A stretch of DNA of 64,000 nt from Paenibacillus sp. FSL R7-0345 (GTDB lineage: Bacteria; Bacillota; Bacilli; Paenibacillales; Paenibacillaceae), in NCBI RefSeq assembly GCF_038595055.1, contig NZ_CP152002.1:1966501-2030500 (forward strand), written 5' to 3'. The position numbers were made by a program, and so were the translations under genes. Below are positions 7,245 through 16,432 of this stretch, one piece after another. The number at the start of each line of letters is the position of its first letter. Within the stretch, counting starts at the first letter, position 1. The notes below the pieces were generated by a model. It had not been told where the DNA came from, did no database searches, and saw only the letters and a list, made by a program, of their open reading frames with translations.

Positions 7245-9314
7245 GTGAGTAATTCAGGAGCAGGCAGCAAAGGAATATCCAGGCTGCTTCCATCCAGGTC
7301 ATTAGGAACGCGGTTATTCCTGGTGTTTTTTATCACTACTATGGGAATTGTTCTGTCACTCGGCTACACCTCGTATTCCGTGGCCAAACATACGATTGAA
7401 AACAATGCACTGGCGGCAAATGAACAGACCGTGCAGCAGACGGCAGAGAAGCTGGATGTTATTCTGCTGCGTTTTGAGGACAGGCTGGGTGAGCTGTTCT
7501 ACAACAAAACAATCGTGCAGGCTGTCCAGTCCGCAGCAGCAACAGTGTCCGGCAGCAACGATACACGGGAGACATCGGCTGCCAGGATTCAGGCTGAGCT
7601 GGATCAGTGGCTCACTGCCGCCGGCAATATGGAGGCTGTGTATCTTATTCCGCTGGATGAGAGCCTTCCGGTGCTGGCTTCAGGGATTGAAGATAACGCT
7701 TTTATTGAAGGAATAAGAGGTAATGACTGGTTCAGACAGCTGCAGGAGCAGCCTCAGAGTTTATGGATTACGCAAGCGGTAAAACAGGGTGAGAATACCG
7801 GGGTGTTCCATTTTGCCAAGTCGGTTAATGTTAACCCGGGGAGCACAGGGTACATTGCAGTCTGCGACATCAAGACCGCCGAAATCGAAGGCCAGCTGAG
7901 CAAGGTTAGCCTGGGCATGGACTCCTACATCCAGCTGCTGACAGGTAAAGACGAGCTTATCGCTACCTCGCAGCATGAGGAGGCAGATTCATATCTGCGC
8001 CTGGGCGGAACACTGTTTAACGGCTTGAGTCAAGCCTCAGGCTCACTGCCGACCAAAGACGAGCAGGGCAAGTCGATCCTGGCAGTGTACGGTACTTTGG
8101 CGAGCTCGGGCTGGAGAGTTCTAGGTGTAGTGCCTTCGGACAATCTGACCAGGGACGCGGGCCGTATCCTGAATACAACCTATATCGCTGTTGCCGCCGC
8201 CGCTGTTATTGCCGTTTTGATCGGGTTTTGGATGGTCCGGATGGTCTCAGGCCCGCTGAACAGGCTGAAAACACTGATGTTCCATGGAGCAGAGGGGGAT
8301 CTCCGGGTACGGACTCAAGTCACGTCACTGGACGAGATCGGCCAGCTCTCCGGGTCTTTTAATATGATGATGGAACGGATTAATGAGCTTGTTATACATA
8401 CGAATGAAACGGCGCGTGAAGTGCTTGAAACGGCGGATGCGCTGGGAAGTGCGTCACGCAAGACGGCAATGGCGGCCCGGGATATCGCTTCAGCAACCGA
8501 GGAGATTGCCGGGGGAGCAGGCAGCCTGGCGCTGGAGGCCGACCGGGGCAATGAAATGACAGAGAAAATATCCGGCCAGACTGCTCTGGTCATTGCCGCT
8601 GCGCAGGAGATGAGCAGCACAGCGCACAGTGTCGGGGAATCCAGCCAGGAGGGGGTTGCCAAGCTGCAGGAGCTGCTCGTCAGAACAGGAAGCACCGGTG
8701 AAATGACCGGTACACTGGTCCGGAAGGTGAACGGGCTGCAGGAAACGGCATCTTCAGTCATTAAGGTGCTGGATGTCATGCAGAACATCACGCAGCAGAC
8801 CAATATTCTGTCGCTGAATGCCACAATAGAAGCGGCCCGGGCAGGCGAGGCGGGCAGCGGATTCATGGTGGTGGCCGATGAAATCCGCCAGCTGGCCGAC
8901 CAGTCCAAACGCTCGATTGCTGTTGTGGCGGAAACTACAGACACCATTATCAAAGATATCAATGAGACTGTAAACGCCTTGTCACAGGTTGCGCCGCTCT
9001 TCACGGAGCAGATGGCCTCGGTCCGGGAGACAAGCGGGATTTTCGTATCTGTGCAGGAGCAGATGAACCAGTTCATTGCCAGCCTGGATTCTGTTTCGGA
9101 ATCCATCACCGTGCTAAGCCAGTCCCAAAGGGGACTGGCGGAGACAATCGGGAATGTCAGCTCGTTTGCCGAGGAATCGTCAGCGGCTTCCGAGGAGGTG
9201 GCTTCACTCAGCGGGGAGCAGCAGAATGTGAGCGGCTATCTGGTCGAGTTGTCCGGCAAGCTGGAGAATGCTTCTCTCAGGCTTAAAGAACGGTTGTCCA
9301 GGTTCATTGTATAG
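7245..9314 (+). CDS. Methyl-accepting chemotaxis protein
   Basis: A complete 689-residue chemoreceptor. It has an N-terminal membrane segment (about residues 24-46, LFLVFFITTMGIVLSLGYTS), a periplasmic-type sensor domain of about 260 residues probably of the Cache class, a second membrane segment (about 311-331, YIAVAAAAVIAVLIGFWMV), a HAMP domain, and a signalling domain with tip QQTNILSLNATIEAARAGEA. The GTG at 7245 is chosen over a TTG at 7239 because GGCGGTG lies seven bases before it. It is closely similar to the truncated receptor at the window start. The position next to the mannan operon suggests, but does not show, a carbohydrate or metabolite ligand. Confidence 0.95.
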   Translation: MSNSGAGSKGISRLLPSRSLGTRLFLVFFITTMGIVLSLGYTSYSVAKHTIENNALAANEQTVQQTAEKLDVILLRFEDRLGELFYNKTIVQAVQSAAATVSGSNDTRETSAARIQAELDQWLTAAGNMEAVYLIPLDESLPVLASGIEDNAFIEGIRGNDWFRQLQEQPQSLWITQAVKQGENTGVFHFAKSVNVNPGSTGYIAVCDIKTAEIEGQLSKVSLGMDSYIQLLTGKDELIATSQHEEADSYLRLGGTLFNGLSQASGSLPTKDEQGKSILAVYGTLASSGWRVLGVVPSDNLTRDAGRILNTTYIAVAAAAVIAVLIGFWMVRMVSGPLNRLKTLMFHGAEGDLRVRTQVTSLDEIGQLSGSFNMMMERINELVIHTNETAREVLETADALGSASRKTAMAARDIASATEEIAGGAGSLALEADRGNEMTEKISGQTALVIAAAQEMSSTAHSVGESSQEGVAKLQELLVRTGSTGEMTGTLVRKVNGLQETASSVIKVLDVMQNITQQTNILSLNATIEAARAGEAGSGFMVVADEIRQLADQSKRSIAVVAETTDTIIKDINETVNALSQVAPLFTEQMASVRETSGIFVSVQEQMNQFIASLDSVSESITVLSQSQRGLAETIGNVSSFAEESSAASEEVASLSGEQQNVSGYLVELSGKLENASLRLKERLSRFIV

Positions 9315-9514
9315 TGTGCAGAAACAGATCTTTTCAAGATATAATTACAGCTACAACAACAGAATAAAGTGTGTTTATGTACAGCCGTATTATCCGTCAG
9401 GATAGTGCGGTTTTTTTCTCGGCTGCCATTCATGTAATTTATCCGGAAGGTGGGCATAATAAAGGCAGAAGTCCTGACCGGTTAAGGTACAGGCGGCAAG
9501 CGGGGGGAATAAAC

Positions 9515-11302
9515 TTGCAAAAGCACATCAATAAGCGGATAGTCTGGAGCCTGCTCATATTGTCGGCTCTTGTTGGAGTTTTGATCTTTAGGCTGGCCTG
9601 GGTTCAGCTGGTGCTGAGGGAGCGTAAGGTTCCCGGAGCAGAATATACGATGGCTCAAATGGCGGAAATTCAAAGTGAGCGGGAGATGGTGCTCGACAGC
9701 GGAAGAGGCCGGCTCTATGACCGCAGCGGCAAGCCGCTTGCCGGGGAGACGGTGTGGACGGCGGCTTTTTTTCCGCAGGAGGAGTTATCGGAAGCGGCAG
9801 ATGAGCCGAAGCTGCAGCGCCTCGCCACTGTACTTGGGGTGACCTATGGCGAGCTGGATAGCCGGATTAGCGGCCTGAAGGAGCCGCTGCTTTGGCCGGC
9901 GGACGGCGGACGCGATCCTTTGGCGCTGACCCCGGATCAGGCGGAGCAGGTTGAGCAGCTTGGGATGAGCAACGTGCGCGCGCTGCCGTTTGCCCGCAGG
10001 TATGACGGGGTTGCTTCCGGACGCCAGTGGCTGGGTTATCTGTCTGAGCTGTCCCCTGCGGCCGCGAAGCAGTCACCGACCGGACTGCGGGTCGCGCTGT
10101 CCGGAACGGACGGTCTTGAAAAGACGCTGGAGCCGCTGCTGCAGGGAGTAGGACATACGGAAGTGTATGCGCAGGTGGATGCTCGCGGCAACCGGCTTCC
10201 CGGCAGCGCACTGAAAGTCAGAGCGCCAGGGAATCCGTATTATCCGCTCTCAGTATATACGACAATTGATAAAGAGCTGCAGGAGAAGATAGAAAAGCTG
10301 GCTGTGAAGGCCGGAATAAAAGAAGGAGCGGTGGTTGTACTGGACTCCGGGTCAGGAGATATTGAAGCGATGGTTTCGCTGCCTTTGTATGAGCCGGACC
10401 ATATCTCGCCTGAAGGCGGTGAGTGGAACAACCGGGCACTGCAGGCGGCCATTCCCGGCTCAATCTTCAAGATCGTTACCGCCGCCGCAGCGCTGGAGGC
10501 CGGTGTGACTTCGCCGGATGAGCGGTTCTTCTGCTCCGGCGAAGTAGGCAGGTATCACCTGTCCTGCCCGCACGGCAAAAAACACGGCTCCCTCACGCTG
10601 GCGCAAGGGTTCGCCGTGTCCTGCAATACCGTATTCGCTTCGCTGGCCGAACGGCTCAGCGGCGCTCAGCTCCAGGCCGCAGCGCTTGCGCTGGGTCTGG
10701 GCAGAGACATCGGCTGGCAGGCCGCGGACACGCTGGGCCAGCCGGTGCTCCGGCCGCTGGCTGGCGAGCAGCCGGGCCGGATCTTCAGCACCCTGGTTCC
10801 GGACGACGCCGGGGCCAGGGTGCAGACCGCCATTGGCCAGCGGGATGTCACCATGACGCCGCTGCAGGCGGCGAATCTGGTGGTGACGCTGCTGCATGGC
10901 GGGGAAGTGCGGGCGCCGCGCATTCTGCAGCGCGTCGCCTTCCGCAACGGGCAGACGCTGCAGGAGCTGCCCGCCCATCTGGCGCCGGTAGCCGCAGGCG
11001 CCATCTCGCGCGGGACCTCGCAGACGCTGCTGTCCTGGATGCGGCTGGTTGTGACCGAAGGAACCGGCAAGCGTCTGCGCAGCACGCAGTGGCCGGTCGC
11101 CGGCAAATCCGGGACGGCCCAGACAATGGTAAAGGGGGTGCCGCGAAATAACCAGTGGTTTATCGGCTACGGGCCGGCAGACCATCCCCGGTATGCCGTG
11201 TCTGTGGCCGTGGAGAATGTGGCCCCGGACAGTGAGCATGTCGCTACTAAACTGTTCGGTCAGATCTTTAATTTGCTGTCGGCATCTTCTGAAGGAGCCT
11301 GA
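9515..11302 (+). CDS. Class B penicillin-binding protein (D,D-transpeptidase)
   Basis: A 595-residue protein with one N-terminal membrane anchor (about residues 9-29), a dimerisation/pedestal region and a C-terminal transpeptidase domain. All three active-site motifs are visible: SxxK as SIFK (Ser316), SxN as SCN (369-371) and the third motif as KSGTAQ (531 on), a variant of KTG. It would cross-link peptidoglycan at the outer face of the membrane, like FtsI/SpoVD/PbpI-type enzymes; which of these cannot be decided. The TTG at 9515 is preferred to an ATG at 9371 because GGGGGGA precedes it and the membrane anchor then lies at the N terminus. Its last 43 bases overlap the convergent AI-2E-type gene, and no terminator separates them. 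Confidence 0.92.
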   Translation: MQKHINKRIVWSLLILSALVGVLIFRLAWVQLVLRERKVPGAEYTMAQMAEIQSEREMVLDSGRGRLYDRSGKPLAGETVWTAAFFPQEELSEAADEPKLQRLATVLGVTYGELDSRISGLKEPLLWPADGGRDPLALTPDQAEQVEQLGMSNVRALPFARRYDGVASGRQWLGYLSELSPAAAKQSPTGLRVALSGTDGLEKTLEPLLQGVGHTEVYAQVDARGNRLPGSALKVRAPGNPYYPLSVYTTIDKELQEKIEKLAVKAGIKEGAVVVLDSGSGDIEAMVSLPLYEPDHISPEGGEWNNRALQAAIPGSIFKIVTAAAALEAGVTSPDERFFCSGEVGRYHLSCPHGKKHGSLTLAQGFAVSCNTVFASLAERLSGAQLQAAALALGLGRDIGWQAADTLGQPVLRPLAGEQPGRIFSTLVPDDAGARVQTAIGQRDVTMTPLQAANLVVTLLHGGEVRAPRILQRVAFRNGQTLQELPAHLAPVAAGAISRGTSQTLLSWMRLVVTEGTGKRLRSTQWPVAGKSGTAQTMVKGVPRNNQWFIGYGPADHPRYAVSVAVENVAPDSEHVATKLFGQIFNLLSASSEGA

Positions 11303-12459
11303 GGCTCAGCGGCAGAATCACCAGACACCGGGCCGCCGGCCGTTGATGTGCCGGATGCCGCGAACGGAGATACAATGAACTCTTCCTGGGGCAGATAGAT
11401 CCAGCGCTGCAGATATCCCTGCTGGATCAGCTCCTTGATCAGAATGAGCAGGATCGGCGACAGGATCAGTCCGGCAACACCGAAGGCTGACATTGAGAAG
11501 ATGACGAACGAGAGCATCAGAAAAGCGGAGGATACTCCAATCGAATTACCGGTAATTTTCGGCTCCAGCAGCTGTCTTACAATCAGCACGACGGCGAGCA
11601 GCACAATCAGGCCGATGGCCAGGGAAGTATTGCCGACAATAAACAGGTAAACGATCCAGGGGATCAGAATGGTCGATACACCCAGCAGCGGCAGCACGTC
11701 AAAGACGGCGCAGACCAGCGCCATAGTGAGCACATTTCCGGTTCGGAGAATGAGTAATCCGACCAGCACAATGACAAAGGTGATACCGATGAGAATCGCC
11801 TGCGCCTTCAGGTAAGATCCAATAGCCTTAAAAACATTTCCCTGGACAAAAGCGTAAGCGGTCTTGAATGTCTTGGGCATTTTATCATGGGCAATTTTGC
11901 GCCAGTCCTTAATCTCCATGCTGAGGAAAAAGGCCAGGATAATCGCAATTCCGAAATTACCCATAAAGGAAGAGAAGGAACCAAGCGCTCCGATCATATA
12001 CTTAAAGAAAACGATCAGCCAGCCCGACAGGACGTTGGTGGCATCTGTAAAATAGCCGTTGATTTTGTCCGTCAGATCGGCGGGCAGGGCAGCAATCTGC
12101 TGCTGGAGATATGTAGTGGCTTCGGTAAAATGAAGCTGGACAATCGCCGTATACCTCGGCAGGCTGTCCTGGAAGTGCAGCGCCTGGGTAGCGATGAGCA
12201 ATCCGGCACCGAACAGGATACCCAGCAGAATGACCAGAAAGAGCAGCACCGAGATGGCTGAGGCGAAGGGCTTGCCCAGGCCTTTGCGGTTAAGGAAGCG
12301 GGCCAGCGGCTCAATTAGCAGAAAAACAAAAAAAGACAGAAAAACAGGCGCGGCGAGCTGATACAGCTTGCTGAACGCGAGCATAACCAGATACACCGTC
12401 AGTACGACCAGCCCGATGTCAAAGAACGTTCGCCAATATTTTTTGTACAGCGGCAGCAT
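11260..12459 (-). CDS. AI-2E family transporter (UPF0118 membrane protein)
   Basis: A 399-residue integral membrane protein with about eight hydrophobic segments. It has the family's conserved regions (FFLSMEIKDWRKIAH, DVLPLLGVSTILIPW, LLEPKITGNSIGVSSAFLMLSFVIFSMSAFGVAGLILSPI). Homologues include autoinducer-2 exporters and sodium/proton or small-molecule exporters; the substrate here cannot be told. The C terminus carries a disordered acidic tail of about 50 residues (Ala/Pro/Ser/Asp-rich), whose codons overlap the end of the convergent penicillin-binding protein gene by 43 bases. AAGGAG precedes the ATG at 12459. Confidence 0.9.
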   Translation of the reverse strand: MLPLYKKYWRTFFDIGLVVLTVYLVMLAFSKLYQLAAPVFLSFFVFLLIEPLARFLNRKGLGKPFASAISVLLFLVILLGILFGAGLLIATQALHFQDSLPRYTAIVQLHFTEATTYLQQQIAALPADLTDKINGYFTDATNVLSGWLIVFFKYMIGALGSFSSFMGNFGIAIILAFFLSMEIKDWRKIAHDKMPKTFKTAYAFVQGNVFKAIGSYLKAQAILIGITFVIVLVGLLILRTGNVLTMALVCAVFDVLPLLGVSTILIPWIVYLFIVGNTSLAIGLIVLLAVVLIVRQLLEPKITGNSIGVSSAFLMLSFVIFSMSAFGVAGLILSPILLILIKELIQQGYLQRWIYLPQEEFIVSPFAASGTSTAGGPVSGDSAAEPQAPSEDADSKLKI

Positions 12460-12722
12460 AGATTAACACGACTCCTTTTTCATAAACACAGATTTAGCAG
12501 ATTTTACGTGGCTCCGGATAAATGGTTTCTTTTTAGAGAAAATGACAAAATTAGCTTGAATTCATTGTACACGATTTTAATAAAAATGCGTCTTTTTCTT
12601 TATGACCTGTGTTAAAATAGGGGGTAACGTTTTTTTTGCGGAATCTGTCCGACATCTGTCACCCTACTTGGCCGTACCCGTAAGACGAGCCAAAGTCAAC
12701 TCTGGAAAAGCGGGGAATATAC

Positions 12723-14102
12723 ATGCAGACTTTGCTGCTCTGGTTATTTTACATTTCTACTTTTTATGCTTTCATTCCCGGAATGATCAGCCGGATTTTC
12801 GGCTACCGCGTCTTCCGCAAAGGGATTGGGCGGAGTGAATTTGCCTTGACCTTTGACGACGGGCCTGACCCGCTTTATACACCGCTGCTGCTGGATCTTC
12901 TTAAACAGTATGATGCCAAAGCGACCTTTTTTGTCGTTGGTGCCCATGCTGAGCAGAATCCGGACATTGTCAAGCGTATGCATGATGAGGGCCATCTCAT
13001 CGGCATTCATAATTATGTGCACAAAACAAACTGGCTGATGCGGCCCGGAACCGTAAAGCGCCAGATTAAGCGCACAGATGATATTATTTACAGTATTACC
13101 GGTGAGCGGAGCACCTATTACCGTCCGCCGTGGGGGATTGTTAACCTGTTCGACTTTTCGAAGCGCCGGCAGGTGCAAATTGTCCTGTGGTCTGCGATGT
13201 TCGGGGACTGGAAGGAGAAGCTTGGTGCAGAACGCCTGACCGGCAAGCTGCTTAACAAGCTAGGTCCGGGCGAAGTCATGCTTTTGCATGACTGTGGAAC
13301 GACCCTCGGTGCCGATCCGAAAGCACCGGAGCATATGCTGGTTGCTCTTGAACGGATGCTGGATGAAGCCCGCCGGCGCGGCCTGCGCAGTATCCGGATT
13401 GATGAGATGATCAGACAGGTGCAGACCTCCCCGGTCTCGCAGCTATCCTTCGCCAAACGGCTGGTTGTCGGCCTGTGGCTGATCTGGGAGCAATGCTTCC
13501 AGTTCCTGTTCCAGATCAAAACCATTGCTCCGGCTGACCCGTTTCTGCATTACCGGCTGCGCAAGTACCAGGGCGAGCCGGTGCTGATGGATAACGGTGA
13601 ACGCCTGGCTAAAGGGGACCCGATTATCGAGCTGCACATCGATAACCGGCAGCTGTTCGAGCTCGGCGTGCATTCCCGGTCTTCCGCGCAGCTGGCCATC
13701 CGGATGATCCGCCGAATGGAAAAGGATCTGCCGGTGCTTGCAGAGCGGATTGCCGCAGATGTGGATCTGGCAGAAGCCAAGGCGCTGTACGGAGTAAGTA
13801 TGCTGAACCGCGGGCCGGAGAAGTTCGGCTTTATGGTCCTGGACCTGCCGGACGGCTGGTTTGCCCGTTCGACCAAGTTCTATCTGAGCATCCTGCTCAG
13901 TGTCATTCATCCGGCAGGCGGCGCGCGGCTCAAGGAGCGCAGTGAGGTACTGGTGCCTAAGATGATGCTGATGCCGGTCTCTGAGCTGCTCGATAAGATG
14001 AACCAGCAGCGGCCGCAGAAGCAGGTTAAGGCGCGTGAGCGGGTAAGGGAAGAGGAGCTGGCCCTGGAAGCCGAGCTTCCGGGAGCGACGGTTGTGCATT
14101 GA
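12723..14102 (+). CDS. Polysaccharide deacetylase family protein with C-terminal YkoP-like domain
   Basis: A 459-residue protein. Residues about 1-22 form a membrane anchor or uncleaved signal. The NodB-type deacetylase domain (about 38-220) shows motif 1 FALTFDDGPD with the catalytic Asp and metal Asp, a metal-binding His motif HNYVHKTNW, and RPPWG. The later LLHD motif (VMLLHDCG) supplies the catalytic His. Such enzymes de-N-acetylate peptidoglycan or chitin-like sugars at the cell surface. The C-terminal 200 residues resemble the Bacillus YkoP-type domain of unknown role. The second histidine of motif 2 is placed slightly differently from classical HxxxxH, so activity should not be taken for granted. 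Confidence 0.85.
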   Translation: MQTLLLWLFYISTFYAFIPGMISRIFGYRVFRKGIGRSEFALTFDDGPDPLYTPLLLDLLKQYDAKATFFVVGAHAEQNPDIVKRMHDEGHLIGIHNYVHKTNWLMRPGTVKRQIKRTDDIIYSITGERSTYYRPPWGIVNLFDFSKRRQVQIVLWSAMFGDWKEKLGAERLTGKLLNKLGPGEVMLLHDCGTTLGADPKAPEHMLVALERMLDEARRRGLRSIRIDEMIRQVQTSPVSQLSFAKRLVVGLWLIWEQCFQFLFQIKTIAPADPFLHYRLRKYQGEPVLMDNGERLAKGDPIIELHIDNRQLFELGVHSRSSAQLAIRMIRRMEKDLPVLAERIAADVDLAEAKALYGVSMLNRGPEKFGFMVLDLPDGWFARSTKFYLSILLSVIHPAGGARLKERSEVLVPKMMLMPVSELLDKMNQQRPQKQVKARERVREEELALEAELPGATVVH

Positions 14103-14161
14103 ACGTGTGGAAACTACTGTGCTATTTTTCTTAACATAAGTGCATTGCCCGATAACGTGCA

Positions 14162-14200
14162 AAAAAAGACAGAGACTCTTGAGGGAGCTTCTGTCTTTTT
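14162..14200. terminator. Terminator, possibly bidirectional
   Basis: AAAAAGACAGA and TCTGTCTTTTT form an 11-bp stem around a 16-base loop. A-rich and T-rich ends allow use in both directions. It lies between the deacetylase gene and the convergent LytTR gene. Confidence 0.8.
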
Positions 14201-14349
14201 GAGGTAATACGATAAGTGCTTCAAATTCTATGGCTGTAAAACTGTTGTGGTGTAAAAATTATACAATGATGGATCTTCCTAAAAAAGAGAGAAAATTATA
14301 TTATTTATGGCGCTTAGATAAGAAATTATGAATAAAGTAAGAAGAATGG

Positions 14350-15078
14350 CTACATCGTGTAGCGAGTAAATAAATCCTTTACTTTTTTGGCCTGGGAACG
14401 ACTTAAAGGAAATTCTTGATTATTAGACATTATTACTGAAGAAGAAGTGAATCTACGGACATGCTCTAAATTAATTATTATTGAGCGGGTGATATACATG
14501 AATGTTGCATCTAAAGTATTTACATATTTTGATAATGTTCCATTTATAATGTATTGTTGATTCGCTGTTATCACTGTGAGCTTATTTTGCTTCAGTGAAT
14601 GTTTAACTTTTACTATGGCAATAACATCTGTCTTCCTAAGAACAAGATGCTCTCGTTCCGATTTAATAGTAAAATATCGATTGGTTGAACTCTGGATAAA
14701 GCTGCACAATTTCAAGATGTTTATCTTAAATAATTCGTAATCTATGGGCTTGAGCAGATACTGGAATGTTTGAACATCAAAGCTGTCCATGACATGTTTC
14801 GGATGACTGCTCAAAAACATAATCTGTACATCGTGGTCCGGAATAAAACGAATTTTATTTACAACTTCGAGTCCGTTTATACCGTCCATCTCAATGTCAA
14901 GGATAAGGATTTGAAAAGCAAACGCTCCTTTTTCTATATAGTAATGAATCAATTCCTCTCCAGATTTAAAAAACTGAATATTATAATGATAAGAATATTC
15001 TGAGGACAATCGGGTGAAATGATTCTTTAATTGCTCATATATATGCAGTTCATCAACACAAATTGCTACTCTAAACAA
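14350..15078 (-). CDS. LytTR-family response regulator
   Basis: A 242-residue protein with an N-terminal receiver domain (about 1-125; phospho-acceptor Asp61 in ILILDIEMDG, conserved Lys in YLLKPID) and a C-terminal LytTR DNA-binding domain (about 140-240; YFTIKSEREHLVLRKTDVIAI, FMYITRSIIINLEHVRRF, SRSQAKKVKDLF). AgrA/ComE-like proteins of this class are activators that bind paired 9-bp direct repeats. The TTG at 15078 is chosen because AAAGGAGG lies seven bases upstream and the receiver then begins correctly. No histidine kinase gene is adjacent. It is transcribed divergently from a secreted amidase gene, which is its most likely target. Base composition is AT-rich compared with the flanks. 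Confidence 0.92.
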   Translation of the reverse strand: MFRVAICVDELHIYEQLKNHFTRLSSEYSYHYNIQFFKSGEELIHYYIEKGAFAFQILILDIEMDGINGLEVVNKIRFIPDHDVQIMFLSSHPKHVMDSFDVQTFQYLLKPIDYELFKINILKLCSFIQSSTNRYFTIKSEREHLVLRKTDVIAIVKVKHSLKQNKLTVITANQQYIINGTLSKYVNTLDATFMYITRSIIINLEHVRRFTSSSVIMSNNQEFPLSRSQAKKVKDLFTRYTM

Positions 15079-15220
15079 ATGATTTCCTCCTTTCATTGTT
15101 TGGAACAATTACACGAAATGCTTGATCGCATAAGTAAAATGTTATTTTACATGTAAATCATTCCCAAAAACATAATAATATATATATTATTTGATTGGGA
15201 GAAATAAATGATAGAATTCA

Positions 15221-15238
15221 TTGTGAATCCAATCACAT
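15221..15238. promoter_or_regulatory. Crp/Fnr-type palindrome in divergent promoter region
   Basis: TGTGA-N6-TCACA at 15222-15237, the classical Crp/Fnr form. The centre is about 87 bases upstream of the amidase start. The 16-bp core differs by one base from the palindrome at 23241-23256. Confidence 0.5.
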
Positions 15239-15316
15239 AGGTATATCTCCCCTCTGTAATCTTCAGGGGTTTGACGTTATTTGGTTAAATGATTAAAATA
15301 ATAGGAGGAAATTCAA

Positions 15317-16432
15317 ATGAAAATTAAGTATGCAATTGGTTCAGCGGTGTTATTATCTTCTATTCTTCTTTGTTCAGCTGGTGCCGGCATGGCCTCAGCA
15401 GAGAATGTGTTGAGTACAGAATCAATAATGACGCAATCCACACTAAGTAAAATCAGTCCTATTAAAACAACCAACATGATAGTTATTGACAACAAGAAAG
15501 TATTACTCTACCCAACTTTTCAAAATCAGCAAAGTGCCATAGACGGAATCAATAAAGAAGCTGCAGAGCTTTTAAATACGTTATCCCAAAGATTCGCATT
15601 AGGAGAGCTTACAACAGATAACTGGTTAGATTATAGAAGCTCTGCGGATCAATATGCCACTGAGAACTCGTCTATGTCTGAACAAGAAACTGTACAATAT
15701 AGCCTGTTGAATCGTTTCTTTGATATTTATGAGAACCAGGATAAGAATAACGCCATTACTGAATTGGTCACAAGAAATAATTTTGCAAAAGCGGCGATAG
15801 ATAACTCCGAATTAGAACTTTTATTACCATATACTTCGGATATCTCAAGCAATTTTAACAATATGCAAGTTGCCCAGAAACAATTAGCTACAGTAAGTTC
15901 GATTCCTAATCAGTCATCCTCTATTAGTTATGCATCTAACTACGCGGTTACGCCTAACAGCACTGCTTATGCAGTTTTTGGATCTGATTGCACAAACTTT
16001 GCATCGCAAATCCTTGAGGCGGGAGGTGTTAGCCAGTCTGTATTCACGGATGCCTCCAAAGGCTGGTGGCATAAAATTACTGTAACTCAATATGGGCAAC
16101 TTATTCATACCAACTCGACTTCATGGAGCGTAGCAGATACGTTCGCTCGTTACATGGGGGTAGGGTATACCTCCAAATCACATTCTTCTTTTAGTTCAGC
16201 CATTGCTGCGGGCGATTTTATCGCTGCAGACTTTGAGGGTGATGGAGACTGGAACCATATTGGATTCGTTACAAGCAAGAGTAGTTCTTCAGGTTCCTAT
16301 GGCGGAAAAACCTATTATGATTATAAAGTTGCACAACACACAAATAATTATCATGCCTGGACAAGCAGTTCGACAAATGGGTGGGAGACTATCGAAGATG
16401 ATAACGGAACGTACGGAAGAGTCAGAAGATAA
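15317..16432 (+). CDS. Secreted amidase-domain protein
   Basis: A 371-residue protein with a clear signal peptide (cleavage expected after about residue 28, GMASA). A helical region of about 170 residues follows, then a C-terminal domain of the putative amidase type (Pfam Amidase_6-like): YASNYAVTPN, SDCTNFASQILEAGG with likely nucleophile Cys225, WWHKI, ADTFARYMGV, GDFIAADFEGDGDWNHIGFV with likely catalytic His314, and YKVAQHTNNYHAW. The fold is NlpC/P60-like and may cleave peptides or cell-wall amides outside the cell. AGGAGG precedes the ATG. Its end overlaps the next gene by 35 bases. AT-rich; part of a three-gene island with a divergent LytTR regulator. Confidence 0.88.
   Translation: MKIKYAIGSAVLLSSILLCSAGAGMASAENVLSTESIMTQSTLSKISPIKTTNMIVIDNKKVLLYPTFQNQQSAIDGINKEAAELLNTLSQRFALGELTTDNWLDYRSSADQYATENSSMSEQETVQYSLLNRFFDIYENQDKNNAITELVTRNNFAKAAIDNSELELLLPYTSDISSNFNNMQVAQKQLATVSSIPNQSSSISYASNYAVTPNSTAYAVFGSDCTNFASQILEAGGVSQSVFTDASKGWWHKITVTQYGQLIHTNSTSWSVADTFARYMGVGYTSKSHSSFSSAIAAGDFIAADFEGDGDWNHIGFVTSKSSSSGSYGGKTYYDYKVAQHTNNYHAWTSSSTNGWETIEDDNGTYGRVRR

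Noticed and set aside
15271-15299. TTGACG-N17-TAAAAT as promoter of the amidase gene
   Set aside because: The transcript would begin inside the AGGAGG ribosome site at 15303-15308, leaving no usable leader.
16203-16397. A longer form of the small membrane protein starting at 16203
   Set aside because: This part is out of phase with the amidase gene, overlaps its catalytic region and reads as low-quality sequence; the ATG at 16398 fits better.
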